Source: Bacillota bacterium
Lineage (GTDB): Bacteria; Bacillota; Clostridia; Christensenellales; SZUA-584
Length of the DNA: 64,000 bases
NCBI GenBank assembly: GCA_023412005.1
Contig: JAEYOE010000006.1
Location: 1-64,000, forward strand
Reading direction: 5' to 3'
Position 1 is the first letter of the stretch; every line of letters begins with the position of its first letter. The translations under genes and the position numbers were made by a program. Shown one piece after another: positions 39,009 to 48,011 of the stretch. The notes beneath the pieces were generated by a model that was not told where the DNA came from, searched no databases, and worked only from the letters and a program-made list of their open reading frames with translations.

Positions 39009-42000
39009 TTGTTTTTAAAATGCATTGAAATGACGGGATTCAAATCGTTCCCGGAAAAAACACAAATGCATATGAGCGGGTCAATCATCGGCGTCGTGGG
39101 GCCAAACGGCAGCGGCAAGAGCAACATCTCCGACGCAGTCAGATGGGTGCTTGGTGAGCAGAGCCCGCGTATGCTGCGCGGCGGCATGATGCAGGACGTT
39201 ATATTTTCGGGCACACAAACACGAAAGCAGCGTTCTCATTGCGAAGTCACGCTCATTTTCGACAACACGGATGGGCGCATGGGCACCGATTATACCGAAA
39301 TAGAAGTAACGCGTAAGCTGTATCGCAGCGGCGAGAGCGAATTCTCCATCAACAACACCAAGTGCCGCTTGAAGGACATATTGGAGCTGTTCCGCGACAC
39401 GGGCATCGGCAAGGAAGGCTATTCGATTATCGGCCAGGGGCGAATCGATGAAATCTTAAGTGAAAAATCCACAGACCGCCGCCGTGTTTTTGAAGAAGCC
39501 GCGGGCATTATGAAATACCGCGTTCGCAAGGAGGAAGCTGAGCGTAAGCTGGAAAGAACGCGCACGAATTTAATTCGTGTGGAAGATATTTTGCGTGAGC
39601 AGGCGTTTATGATAGAGCCACTGAAAAAGCAAGCGGACGACGCGACCGTCTACCTCGCACTCGGCAAGCGTCTGCGTACGCTTGATGTGAATCTGTTTTT
39701 GAAAAACCATGACAAGCAGCTGGAAAAGATAGCGCGGCTGGAAGCAACGAAAAAGGAGCTGGAAGAGGAGCGCGCCGAAAAGGAAGCGCATCTGTTAAAG
39801 CTGAACTTAAAGCTCAATAAGCTGCAGGAGCAGGCGCGCGAATCTGAGCTGGAGGGCAGCGAGCTGGCGGGCCAAATCAGCGTCAGCATGGCGGAGCTTG
39901 AACGCGTGGAAGGCGAAATCAGGCTCTGCGACGAGCGCATCGCGAACATCGGCAAAGACAGCGAACGTGTGCGTGACGAAATCGCGGTGGTACAGAAAAA
40001 GCTCAATGACCTAACGCTGAACGAACAGACGAATTTAAGCCGCCTGCAGCAGATTGAGCAAGAGCTTGAGCGGCAGCAGCAGATTTCCAGTGAAACGAAG
40101 AAGGAACTCGACGCGCTGAGCAGCACCGTGGAAGACCGTGTGCGCGTGATTGAAACGGTGCAGAGCGAAAAGGTTCAGAGCATTGAAAAGATGGCCGATG
40201 TACGAACGGCCGTTTCCGCGCTAGAGGAGAAAGACAGCCATTTTGCACAGCGATTAGACGAAATTGAGGTTCAGCTGACGGCAGCGGACGAGGAAGGCAC
40301 TAAGTATGAGGATGCGCTGGCGTCACTGAATAAGAGCATCGATTTTTCAGCCAAGAAATCAGACGATCTGCGCCGCCGGTTTAACGAATCGGTGCAAAAG
40401 GAACGCACCGCATCCGCCTTGTATGCGGAAACGCAGCAAACGCTCGAAGCCGCTCGCAGGGAGCACTCATCCAGCGCCGCGACACTGCGTATGCTGGGCG
40501 ACATGAAAGCGGCTTTTGAAGGCTACGCCGAGAGCGTGAAAAATCTGATGCTGGCGGGTAAAGCGGATAAAGAACTCGGCAGCCGCATTGTGGGTACCGT
40601 GGCCGATGAGATGTCGGTTCCCGCCGATTATGAAACGGCTGTGCAAGCGTGCCTCGGGGCAGCGCTGCAAAACGTGATTGTGGGAGACGAATACGACGCG
40701 AAGCAGCTGATTGCTTACTTGCGCCGACAGAATCTCGGGCGCGTTACGTTCCTGCCGCTGCAGGCGCTTCGCCCGAGGTACCTTTCGGCGGAGGAAAAAA
40801 GCAAGATAAAGGAAGACGGTGTTTTGGGCATTGCGAGCGAGCTTGTTTCGTGCCGCAACGGGCAAAAAGCCGTTGACTTTTTGCTCGGGCGCACCGTGAT
40901 TGTGCGCGACAGCGATACCGCGATACGCGTGATGCGTAATTGCGGACAGGCCTTCCGCGTGGTGACGACGGAGGGCGATGTGTTTAACCCGGGCGGGGCC
41001 ATCACGGGCGGCAGCCTGCGGCGCGAAAAGAGCGGCCTCGTATCCAGAGACCGCCGAGAAGAGGAATTAAAACGGCGCGAGCAGAAAAACGCTGAGCAGG
41101 TAAGGCAGCTCGAAGCAGCGCTGGAGGAAAGAAAGGCTCAGCGTGAAGCGCTGCACAGCGAGATTGAGCAGCTGCGCACTGCCCTGCACGACAACGAAAT
41201 AGAAACGGCGACCAACCGCGAAAAGCGTGATGCGCTCAGCACCGCATTGGAGGAGACAAAGCGACGCAGCGATGCGTTGATGACCGAACGGCTGGAGCTG
41301 CGCCTTGGCCGCAAGCAGGTTGGCGAAGACGTCGCGCGCTACAGCGCGCTGCAAAGCGATATCATCCAGTCGAGCGAATCGCGCAGCGAGGATTATAAAC
41401 GGCTCGAAGATGAATATAATAAAAACGCCGCGTTGATTGAGCGGTTAAAGCAGCGGCTGCATGATGCTGAACTGAAAAGCGCGGAGCTGTTCCGTGAGAA
41501 CACCTCGGTGGTGGGCGACAATCAGCGTATCGGCACGGAACGCATGGATACCGAACGGACACTGGCTGCCCGTAAAAAGACGCTGGAGCTTAACGCCGAA
41601 AGCGAAGAGAACCTGATACAGATTAAAGCACAGCTCGCTGAAAAACAACGGGAGAAGCAAGGCGAGCTCGACGGCTTGAAGCGCAAGCAGGGCGATATGT
41701 TTCAGGGGCGCAGTGCGTCGCTGCAGGCACTCACCGATTTGGAAGCGCGCATTAACCGGACGAGGAATGACATTTCGGAGCTTGCCGAAAAGGCGATGCG
41801 CGCGGGCTTTAATGTGGAGAAAACGCAGGGTGACATTGAAACCGCGCAGAACCGGCTTTGGGATACGTACCAGCTGACATTCGCCAACGCGATTGCCGAG
41901 CGCGAAGAAATCGACATGACGGGTGCGCAAAGCGAGGCCGACGGCATACGCGAAAAATTAAGAGACATGGGCAATGTGAACCCCGCCGCGATTGACGAAT

Positions 42001-42572
42001 ACGCCGCGCTCAAGGAACGCATGACCTCTCTGACAACGCAGAAGGAAGACCTGGAAAAAGCGGAAGCCGATCTGCACAAGCTGATTGCGTCGCTCGTCTC
42101 TGAAATGCGTAAGACATTCCGCGAAAGCTTTGAGCTGATTAACAAATACTTCGGGCAGACGTTCAAGGAGCTGTTTGAAGGCGGACGCGCCGAGCTGATA
42201 CTCGAAGAGGGCGAAGATATTATGGAATGCGGCATCGAGATCGTTGCGGAGCCGCCGGGTAAGAAGCTGCAGAAGATCACGCTGCTTTCGGGCGGTGAAA
42301 AGGCACTGACAGCCATTAGCCTGTTGTTCGCGCTGCTGAAGATCAATCCGTCACCCGTGTGTATACTCGATGAGATTGACGCGGCGCTGGACGAGGCCAA
42401 CGTGAGACGATTCGCCGAATCTCTTGAGAAGTATACGGATACAATGCAGTTTATTGTGATTTCTCACAGAAAGCCCACAATGGCGGTGTGCAACAGCCTC
42501 TATGGGCTGGCGATGGAAGAAAAGGGTGTGTCGAAGCTGCTTTCGGTGCGGCTTGATAAGGAGACAGTATGA
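39009..42572 (+). CDS. smc: Chromosome segregation protein SMC
   Basis: This 1187-residue condensin ATPase organises and segregates the chromosome. The start is TTG 39009: it gives the family N terminus LFLKCIEMTGFKSFPEKT with GAGG eight bases upstream, while codons upstream fall in the repeat array. Walker A is VGPNGSGKSNISDAVRWVLG. Long coiled coils flank a hinge (about residues 505-660). The signature LLSGGEKALTAISLLFALL and Walker B VCILDEIDAALDEANV are near the C terminus. It overlaps ftsY by 4 bp. Confidence 0.97.
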   Translation: MFLKCIEMTGFKSFPEKTQMHMSGSIIGVVGPNGSGKSNISDAVRWVLGEQSPRMLRGGMMQDVIFSGTQTRKQRSHCEVTLIFDNTDGRMGTDYTEIEVTRKLYRSGESEFSINNTKCRLKDILELFRDTGIGKEGYSIIGQGRIDEILSEKSTDRRRVFEEAAGIMKYRVRKEEAERKLERTRTNLIRVEDILREQAFMIEPLKKQADDATVYLALGKRLRTLDVNLFLKNHDKQLEKIARLEATKKELEEERAEKEAHLLKLNLKLNKLQEQARESELEGSELAGQISVSMAELERVEGEIRLCDERIANIGKDSERVRDEIAVVQKKLNDLTLNEQTNLSRLQQIEQELERQQQISSETKKELDALSSTVEDRVRVIETVQSEKVQSIEKMADVRTAVSALEEKDSHFAQRLDEIEVQLTAADEEGTKYEDALASLNKSIDFSAKKSDDLRRRFNESVQKERTASALYAETQQTLEAARREHSSSAATLRMLGDMKAAFEGYAESVKNLMLAGKADKELGSRIVGTVADEMSVPADYETAVQACLGAALQNVIVGDEYDAKQLIAYLRRQNLGRVTFLPLQALRPRYLSAEEKSKIKEDGVLGIASELVSCRNGQKAVDFLLGRTVIVRDSDTAIRVMRNCGQAFRVVTTEGDVFNPGGAITGGSLRREKSGLVSRDRREEELKRREQKNAEQVRQLEAALEERKAQREALHSEIEQLRTALHDNEIETATNREKRDALSTALEETKRRSDALMTERLELRLGRKQVGEDVARYSALQSDIIQSSESRSEDYKRLEDEYNKNAALIERLKQRLHDAELKSAELFRENTSVVGDNQRIGTERMDTERTLAARKKTLELNAESEENLIQIKAQLAEKQREKQGELDGLKRKQGDMFQGRSASLQALTDLEARINRTRNDISELAEKAMRAGFNVEKTQGDIETAQNRLWDTYQLTFANAIAEREEIDMTGAQSEADGIREKLRDMGNVNPAAIDEYAALKERMTSLTTQKEDLEKAEADLHKLIASLVSEMRKTFRESFELINKYFGQTFKELFEGGRAELILEEGEDIMECGIEIVAEPPGKKLQKITLLSGGEKALTAISLLFALLKINPSPVCILDEIDAALDEANVRRFAESLEKYTDTMQFIVISHRKPTMAVCNSLYGLAMEEKGVSKLLSVRLDKETV

Positions 42573-43468
42573 GCATTTTCGATAAAATAAAGGGCGGTCT
42601 GCAAAAAACGCGCGACAACATCTCGTCGAAAGTGGGCAGTGTGCTCGCGTCGTTTAAGAAGATCGATGAGGAGTTTTACGACGAACTCGAAGAGACGCTG
42701 ATACTCTGTGACATTGGTGTGAACGCCGTGCAGGATATCATGGCGGCGCTTAAGAAAAAAGTCAAAGAGAAATCAGTGACCGATACAGCGGCGGTAAAGC
42801 CGTTGCTCGTGGACATCATCACCGAGATGCTGACGTTCGATGTGCCGGAGATTGACGGCTCAGGCGCCATTCTTGTGGTGGGCGTGAACGGCGTGGGCAA
42901 AACAACGGCGATCGGCAAGATGGCGAACCTTTACATGACGCAGGGCAAAAGCGTGGTGCTGGCGGCGGCGGATACATTCCGCGCGGCGGCGGCAGAGCAG
43001 CTTTCGATGTGGGGCGAGCGCAGCGGAGCGCGCGTGGTGAAATACGGCGAGGGGGCTGACCCGGCGGCGGTGGTATACGACGCGATTGACTCGGCACAGC
43101 ACCGGCATATTGATCTGGTGATTGTGGACACGGCGGGGCGGCTCCACAACAAGAAGAACCTGATGAACGAGCTTAGTAAGATCAACCGCGTGATCGACAA
43201 AGCGTATGACGCTGAACATAAACGCACGTATCTCGTGCTCGACGCGACGACGGGGCAGAATGCGATTTCGCAGGCCAAGGAGTTCGCACAGGTGACCGAT
43301 CTTTCGGGGCTTATCTTAACGAAGATAGACGGCACAGCCAAGGGTGGCATTGTCTGCGCGATATGCAGCGATATGAAGCTGCCGGTGGTGTATCTCGGTG
43401 TGGGCGAGGGCATGGACGATTTGGAGCCGTTTGATGCGCGCGCGTTTGCACAGAGCTTGATAGAATAG
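42569..43468 (+). CDS. ftsY: Signal recognition particle receptor FtsY
   Basis: This 299-residue SRP-type GTPase docks Ffh/nascent chains at the membrane. It has an N domain followed by the G domain with VVGVNGVGKTTAIGKMANLY, LAAADTFRAAAAEQL, VIVDTAGRLHNKKNLMNELS and LTKIDGTAKGG. The acidic A domain of E. coli is absent, as in many Gram-positives. It overlaps smc by 4 bp. Its last codons are duplicated 126 bp downstream. Confidence 0.97.
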   Translation: MSIFDKIKGGLQKTRDNISSKVGSVLASFKKIDEEFYDELEETLILCDIGVNAVQDIMAALKKKVKEKSVTDTAAVKPLLVDIITEMLTFDVPEIDGSGAILVVGVNGVGKTTAIGKMANLYMTQGKSVVLAAADTFRAAAAEQLSMWGERSGARVVKYGEGADPAAVVYDAIDSAQHRHIDLVIVDTAGRLHNKKNLMNELSKINRVIDKAYDAEHKRTYLVLDATTGQNAISQAKEFAQVTDLSGLILTKIDGTAKGGIVCAICSDMKLPVVYLGVGEGMDDLEPFDARAFAQSLIE

Positions 43469-43660
43469 CATAGTCTGTCACTCGATAAAATTTGCAAAAA
43501 AGAACCCTATTGGCCGCCTTTATGCGGCGATAAGGCACAAGGCGATCAAAACATGTTTGTTGTGCGTTCGTTTGCACACAGCCTGATAGAATAGCTCAGC
43601 TGGGTACTCACAAAAAACTAAAAAAAGAATCCTTTTGGCCGCCTTTATGCGGCGATAAGT
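43430..43660 (+). repeat. Duplicated ftsY 3' end with its downstream segment
   Basis: Copy 1 (43430-43535) is the end of ftsY plus downstream DNA. Copy 2 (43556-43660) repeats it: the last ftsY codons read FVVRSFAHSLIE-stop against FDARAFAQSLIE-stop. Both are followed by an A-rich stretch and then by the same ttggccgcctttatgcggcg block. Divergence is about 20-25 percent in the coding part and low in the final block. The region from 43661 to 43935 has no supportable gene. Confidence 0.88.
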
Positions 43661-43939
43661 GTGAAATATCGCGTTTTATACAACGTAGTGAGAGCAAAGC
43701 GATGTATCTGCGAAGGTGGAATGAATCACATGTCAAAACGCTTTAAAAATAGGATTTTAGTCCACTGAGTAGTTGTACCCGCTATCGCCGCTCAAAATGA
43801 CAGAAAATAGCAGTTCTTATTATGCGCGGTTACTTCACGGCGGGTTTCACCAGTGATAATGACGGTATTATGAAACCGGCGAGCGAAACAGCGGTGAAAA
43901 CTAAAGGCGTTGCTCGGGTAATAGAACAAGTTTAAATGG

Positions 43940-43966
43940 GCGGAAGGCTGCGTCTTTCCGCTTTTT
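43940..43966 (+). terminator. Terminator-like hairpin before the TetR gene
   Basis: GCGGAAG (43940-43946) pairs with TTTCCGC (43955-43961), with one G-T pair, followed by five T. Confidence 0.7.
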
Positions 43967-43969
43967 ATA

Positions 43970-43998
43970 TTGACGATTTATACGATGGATTATACAAT
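43970..43998 (+). promoter_or_regulatory. Promoter of the TetR/flavodoxin-type operon
   Basis: TTGACG (43970-43975) and TACAAT (43993-43998) have a 17-bp spacer. TTTATAC in the spacer and GTATAAA at 44011 form an inverted repeat that could be the operator of the TetR protein. Confidence 0.7.
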
Positions 43999-44029
43999 GT
44001 TTAAAACAACGTATAAAGGAGCAGATCTT

Positions 44030-44596
44030 TTGAACGAAGAAAGTATTAAAGAGAAGATCATACAAGCCACCATAAATCTGATGAAAGAAGGCTGTGAGGA
44101 CATTACGGTTAGAAATATTGCAGCTCGTGCAGGTGTGACACAAGGCCTGATCAATTATCATTTTCAAACGAAGGATCATTTGATTGATATTTCCGCACAG
44201 CGTGTCATAGATGAAACCATTTCAAAAGTACCCGCAGCCTTGATGCAAATGGATGGGACACCAAACGAAAAGCTGCGGGCTATGATGAAAAAAACTTTGA
44301 GCTATTTGTTTGAACATCCCCATATCTCAAGAATATCCATAATGCGCGACTTGCAGGCGGGGCATAAAAATGACAACACACAGTCTAGTATTGACGCTTT
44401 TGATAAATTGCTGCAGCATACCATTGAGGATAAAGGAAAGCGCTTTCTTGTCGGGCATGTTTTTTGTGCTGCGATGCAGAGCCTATTTTTGCGAAGCAAT
44501 GTGATTAAGGAAACACAAGGCATGGATGTTACAGATCCGGCCATACAAAGTCAGTTTATTGATGATTTGGTTGATTTGGTTGTGGGAGGTTTTTGA
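44030..44596 (+). CDS. TetR/AcrR family regulator
   Basis: The protein is 188 residues from TTG 44030, which has AAAGGAG at a spacing of 8; codons further upstream overlap the promoter. The helix-turn-helix is DITVRNIAARAGVTQGLINY followed by HFQTKDHLI, and the rest is a helical ligand domain. It is followed after 1 bp by a flavodoxin-type oxidoreductase gene, so it probably senses a compound handled by that enzyme. It belongs to the accessory island between ftsY and ylxM. Confidence 0.9.
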   Translation: MNEESIKEKIIQATINLMKEGCEDITVRNIAARAGVTQGLINYHFQTKDHLIDISAQRVIDETISKVPAALMQMDGTPNEKLRAMMKKTLSYLFEHPHISRISIMRDLQAGHKNDNTQSSIDAFDKLLQHTIEDKGKRFLVGHVFCAAMQSLFLRSNVIKETQGMDVTDPAIQSQFIDDLVDLVVGGF

Positions 44597-44597
44597 C

Positions 44598-45317
44598 ATG
44601 AAAGTGGTTGTTATATACAGCAATGCGAGAAAAGAAAGCACATATAACTGCGTTAGAATTTTCAAAGAGGCTGTTCAAAAGGAAACCGAAGTGGATTTCA
44701 TTGAATTTACTTTGCCAAACGATATGCCGCATATCTGTCGAGGCTGTTTTACTTGCATTGAAAAGGGGGAAGATAAGTGCCCACATTCAAATGTTGTTCA
44801 GCCAATAGTTAATGCAATACTTGAAGCCGATGGACTCATTCTTTCGAGTCCTGTCTATTCTTTGGACGCAAGCTCTGCAATTAAAAGCCTGTTTGATCAC
44901 ATGTGCTATTTATGGATATCTCACAGACCCCATGAAGAGATGTTTCACAAAGCAGCGATGGTGATTTCCACAACAGCAGGCGCAGGCGTTAAAACAAGTA
45001 TCAAAACGCTGAAAAAGAGCCCGGGTTACTGGGGAATCAGACGCATATATAATTATGGTATTGCGATCAAAGCCAGCCGCTGGGAGCATGTATCAACTAA
45101 AACAAGAAAAAAAATAGAGATGTCGCTCACCAAAAAAGCAAAGAAATTTTTAAGAGCCATCAATAATGATGGAAAGGGTAAACATCGTCTGCTTATTCGA
45201 TTATTGTTTCCGCTTATGGGTAAGATGATTGGTGGATACGAAGCGGGTGGTTTGCTTAATAAGGATAAAGAATATTGGGCACAAAAAGGTTGGCTGGATA
45301 GCGGGAAGCCGTTTTGA
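44598..45317 (+). CDS. Flavodoxin-fold NAD(P)H-dependent oxidoreductase
   Basis: The protein is 239 residues from ATG 44598 after GGGAGG. The FMN-binding start KVVVIYSNARKESTYNCV and the second flavin loop ILSSPVYSLDASSAIKSLFD are typical of NADPH-dependent FMN reductases. A Cys-rich segment, CRGCFTCIEKGEDKCPH, could hold a metal or act in thiol chemistry. A C-terminal extension with basic and hydrophobic residues (LLIRLLFPLMGKMIGGY) may associate with the membrane. It is cotranscribed with the TetR gene. The substrate is unknown. Confidence 0.85.
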   Translation: MKVVVIYSNARKESTYNCVRIFKEAVQKETEVDFIEFTLPNDMPHICRGCFTCIEKGEDKCPHSNVVQPIVNAILEADGLILSSPVYSLDASSAIKSLFDHMCYLWISHRPHEEMFHKAAMVISTTAGAGVKTSIKTLKKSPGYWGIRRIYNYGIAIKASRWEHVSTKTRKKIEMSLTKKAKKFLRAINNDGKGKHRLLIRLLFPLMGKMIGGYEAGGLLNKDKEYWAQKGWLDSGKPF

Positions 45318-45438
45318 GTTAGATAAAATGAGCATAATTGTTTTACACTTGCCATAATGTCAAAAAATGTGGTAATATTATCAAAAGAAATACGTGGTGG
45401 TCAATCTGCCCATAGGGCATAATCAAGGAGTTGATGAT

Positions 45439-45921
45439 ATGATGAAACGCCGCGTTTTTTTGTGCCTGATGGCAGTTATATTAATCATTTTTAGTTGTGT
45501 TGCCTTTTTTTCATCATGTCAGTCCATAAAACAGACCACTTTGCAGATCAACAACGAACTTGACCCCAAGACATTGGATGCATCTGATATCGCCAATGAA
45601 GTCGTCGCGCCGATGTATCTGCCTCAAGAACTAAATGGAAAGCAAGCGAACTTAAGCTACGAAAAGACTGGATTGACAGCGGCTATCAAGGCTGACGAAG
45701 TTGTTCTCGCTAGCTTTATATTCAGCAAGATTGAAGGCGATGAGGAGAGCAAGGATTATCCTTCAGCTGCGGGTGAGGCTTATGTTTCACAAGATGGTGA
45801 TAGAGTAACAATACAATACAGAATGTCGGCATCTTGGGTATGTAAAATTACAAGCGATTATATTTCAGCGTCAGAGCTTGAGAAGGTGTTGAATTCAATG
45901 ACAATTCGGTCGGTTCCGTAA
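45439..45921 (+). CDS. Putative lipoprotein of unknown function (160 aa)
   Basis: The protein is 160 residues from ATG 45439, which has AAGGAG at a spacing of 8. The N terminus has a long hydrophobic signal (LMAVILIIFSCVAFFSSC) ending in a plausible lipobox cysteine near residue 27. The mature domain has LDASDIANEVVAPMYLPQEL and ends in alternating beta-like segments. No family was recognised. It lies in the accessory island between ftsY and ylxM, together with another envelope lipoprotein. Confidence 0.7.
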   Translation: MMKRRVFLCLMAVILIIFSCVAFFSSCQSIKQTTLQINNELDPKTLDASDIANEVVAPMYLPQELNGKQANLSYEKTGLTAAIKADEVVLASFIFSKIEGDEESKDYPSAAGEAYVSQDGDRVTIQYRMSASWVCKITSDYISASELEKVLNSMTIRSVP

Positions 45922-46059
45922 ATGCTGCTTTGTGTTTACCGTAATGTAAGAATTATGATAATATTTAATAATTACTGAATACACAATAACGGCTGAAAGC
46001 TCATGGGAGAAAGTCGGCGAGTGAGACAATAGCTGCTAAATAACAACCGGAGCGAAGAA

Positions 46060-47568
46060 ATGATGCGACAGGAAAGAAACTTAATTAGCGGTCTGAAATT
46101 GGGTATCATCATAATAGGCATTTTGCTTGTTCTGTCCGGTTGTTCGTCAGGAGCATTAAACATCGGTAACCAAAACCCTGATTATTTTTTGATTAAAGAT
46201 TATTATGGGCAAACACATCAAGACGCAGTGAATGAAACAAAAGACAATCTAAACATCAAAGAGATTGATATCTATTCGTCACAACAAGAAGCCGGAACCA
46301 TTATCAATCAAAGCCCTTATGCGGGAAAAGAAGTGTTTGCTGACAGTGAAATAACATTGTATATCAGCAATGGTGAATGCCCTGATGGTTATGCTTTAGA
46401 TGGGCTTGACTATTCGCGTGCTGAAGAGATTCTCATGCAAGCGGGCACTGAATATTCGGTGGAACATGTTTATAACTTGAATGTGGCGCAAGGGCAAGTA
46501 TTTGGGCTAGGACAGAACGGGGATGAATACATACTCTATGTGAGCCTCGGGCAGCCTGAATTGAATGTGTCCGGCACTCCCGGCTATGCCGCAAAATCTG
46601 GCGATTTTGTTTTTTATACGGATGATGAGTATATATACAGAATGAACGCTGATGGAACGTCGAAACAGACGATTGTTGATGCAAGCAGCGAAAAAGAAAT
46701 TATTCCATATGACAGCTGGATTGTGTACCAAAACATCCAATCAAATATATTGTATATCACCAACTGGCAGGACAGTAATAAGAGCGCTTGGATACCTAAT
46801 GTCAATTTCGTTTTTAAAGTGATTGATGATATGGTTTACTTCGAAGATGATACAGCTTTAAAGAAATATTCATTGATGAGCGGAAACATCTACATTGTTG
46901 AGAAGTTTGAGAATGATTCAAGCATATCGGATGTTATATATAAACGCAATGATTTGTATTGTGTGTATTTAAGAAAAAACAATGATGATGAATACATAAG
47001 GTCCTTAGTTCGGCTCAACTGTTTCACTGGAGAAAGAGTTATACTAGAAGAAATTCTCAAAGTCGATGAACTATACTTCGATAGCCATAACATATACATT
47101 TATAATTTAGACGGTATGTATTTGTTAGACGAATCAAAAATGAAAACAAGGCAAGTAGCGGGTCCTATTTCTGGGTCAGTCTATGCTGTTTATAATAATT
47201 CGATCGTTTACAAATCTTATAAAAAAGACTTGATTTACTCATTTAATATGATAACCGGACAAAATACTGAGCTTTGTGATTATAAAGATTTGTTATGGAT
47301 TGATACTGAAAATGATTGGATTTATTATATTAAGGATAATGCAACCTACAGAAAGAGAAGCGGTGGGCTGGAGGAAGAATTCTTCTGCGAAACCTTAATT
47401 CTATCGAGATATTATACCAATCTTAATTACGACGGTATTCCGAGTATTGATGGCTGGCTTTATTTCTTTGACTCGGACGATTATCTATCGCGTATCAATA
47501 TTGAAACAAAAGAGATTGAGCAAGTCGCCGATAAGCCGACGGAAATGCCTTGGTGGGCGAAAATATAG
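46060..47568 (+). CDS. Lipoprotein with PASTA-like repeats and a propeller-like domain
   Basis: This 502-residue protein starts with a signal and lipobox (ILLVLSGC). Residues about 40-165 resemble PASTA domains: LIKDYYGQTHQDAVNETKDN, AGTIINQSPYAGKEVFADSE and ITLYISNGE. Residues about 175-495 repeat a short pattern of Tyr-rich beta strands (DFVFYTDDEYIYRMNADGTS; DMVYFEDDTALKKYS; DWIYYIKDNATYRKR; GWLYFFDSDDYLSRIN), typical of DUF5050-like propellers. It would sit outside the membrane and bind a wall or sugar ligand; this is inference. The gene is AT-rich. Confidence 0.78.
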   Translation: MMRQERNLISGLKLGIIIIGILLVLSGCSSGALNIGNQNPDYFLIKDYYGQTHQDAVNETKDNLNIKEIDIYSSQQEAGTIINQSPYAGKEVFADSEITLYISNGECPDGYALDGLDYSRAEEILMQAGTEYSVEHVYNLNVAQGQVFGLGQNGDEYILYVSLGQPELNVSGTPGYAAKSGDFVFYTDDEYIYRMNADGTSKQTIVDASSEKEIIPYDSWIVYQNIQSNILYITNWQDSNKSAWIPNVNFVFKVIDDMVYFEDDTALKKYSLMSGNIYIVEKFENDSSISDVIYKRNDLYCVYLRKNNDDEYIRSLVRLNCFTGERVILEEILKVDELYFDSHNIYIYNLDGMYLLDESKMKTRQVAGPISGSVYAVYNNSIVYKSYKKDLIYSFNMITGQNTELCDYKDLLWIDTENDWIYYIKDNATYRKRSGGLEEEFFCETLILSRYYTNLNYDGIPSIDGWLYFFDSDDYLSRINIETKEIEQVADKPTEMPWWAKI

Positions 47569-47583
47569 GTTGCTCATAAACAC

Positions 47584-47650
47584 TTGACATTTTCCCGCAA
47601 ACCACTATAATACCACTGTAAAGCATTTAAGCTTTACAGTTTTTCTTTTC
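47584..47650 (+). promoter_or_regulatory. ylxM-ffh promoter followed at once by a terminator-type hairpin
   Basis: TTGACA (47584-47589) and TATAAT (47606-47611) have a 16-bp spacer. CTGTAAAGC (47616-47624) and GCTTTACAG (47631-47639) form a perfect 9-bp hairpin followed by TTTTTCTTTTC. The expected transcription start lies at the base of this hairpin, so it either ends the upstream gene's mRNA or forms the 5' end of the ylxM mRNA. Confidence 0.8.
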
Positions 47651-47675
47651 TCAAAAAAGAAACGGTGGTGCGGCT

Positions 47676-48011
47676 TTGGAGAAGGATTTTGATACAGTGC
47701 TGCTGCTCGATACCTACGCAGCTCTGCTGACCGAAAAGCAGCAGCGGCTCTGCGATATGTACTACAATCAAGACTATTCCCTGGCTGAAATCGCGCAGCT
47801 GGAAGACACCACGCGCCAAGCCGTGCGAGACGGCATCACCAAGGCACGCCAAAAGCTACTAGAGCTGGAGCAGAGCCTCAAGGTGGTAGAGCGGCGCAGC
47901 AAAACCATGGACGCGCTGCAACGCGCAAAGGTTGCATGCGGCGTTCAGCAAGACATAACACAACTGATCGACGAGATATCGGATATATGGGAGAACAACG
48001 ATGGCGTTTGA
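47676..48011 (+). CDS. ylxM: YlxM-family protein, SRP-associated HTH protein
   Basis: This 111-residue protein has a sigma-70 region 4-like helix-turn-helix: LLTEKQQRLCDMYYNQDYSL and AEIAQLEDTTRQAVRDGITKA. YlxM (p13) is encoded just before ffh in most Bacillota and stimulates Ffh-FtsY GTPase activity in streptococci. The start is TTG 47676. It overlaps ffh by 11 bp. The normally adjacent ftsY is separated here by about 4 kb of accessory genes. Confidence 0.94.
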   Translation: MEKDFDTVLLLDTYAALLTEKQQRLCDMYYNQDYSLAEIAQLEDTTRQAVRDGITKARQKLLELEQSLKVVERRSKTMDALQRAKVACGVQQDITQLIDEISDIWENNDGV

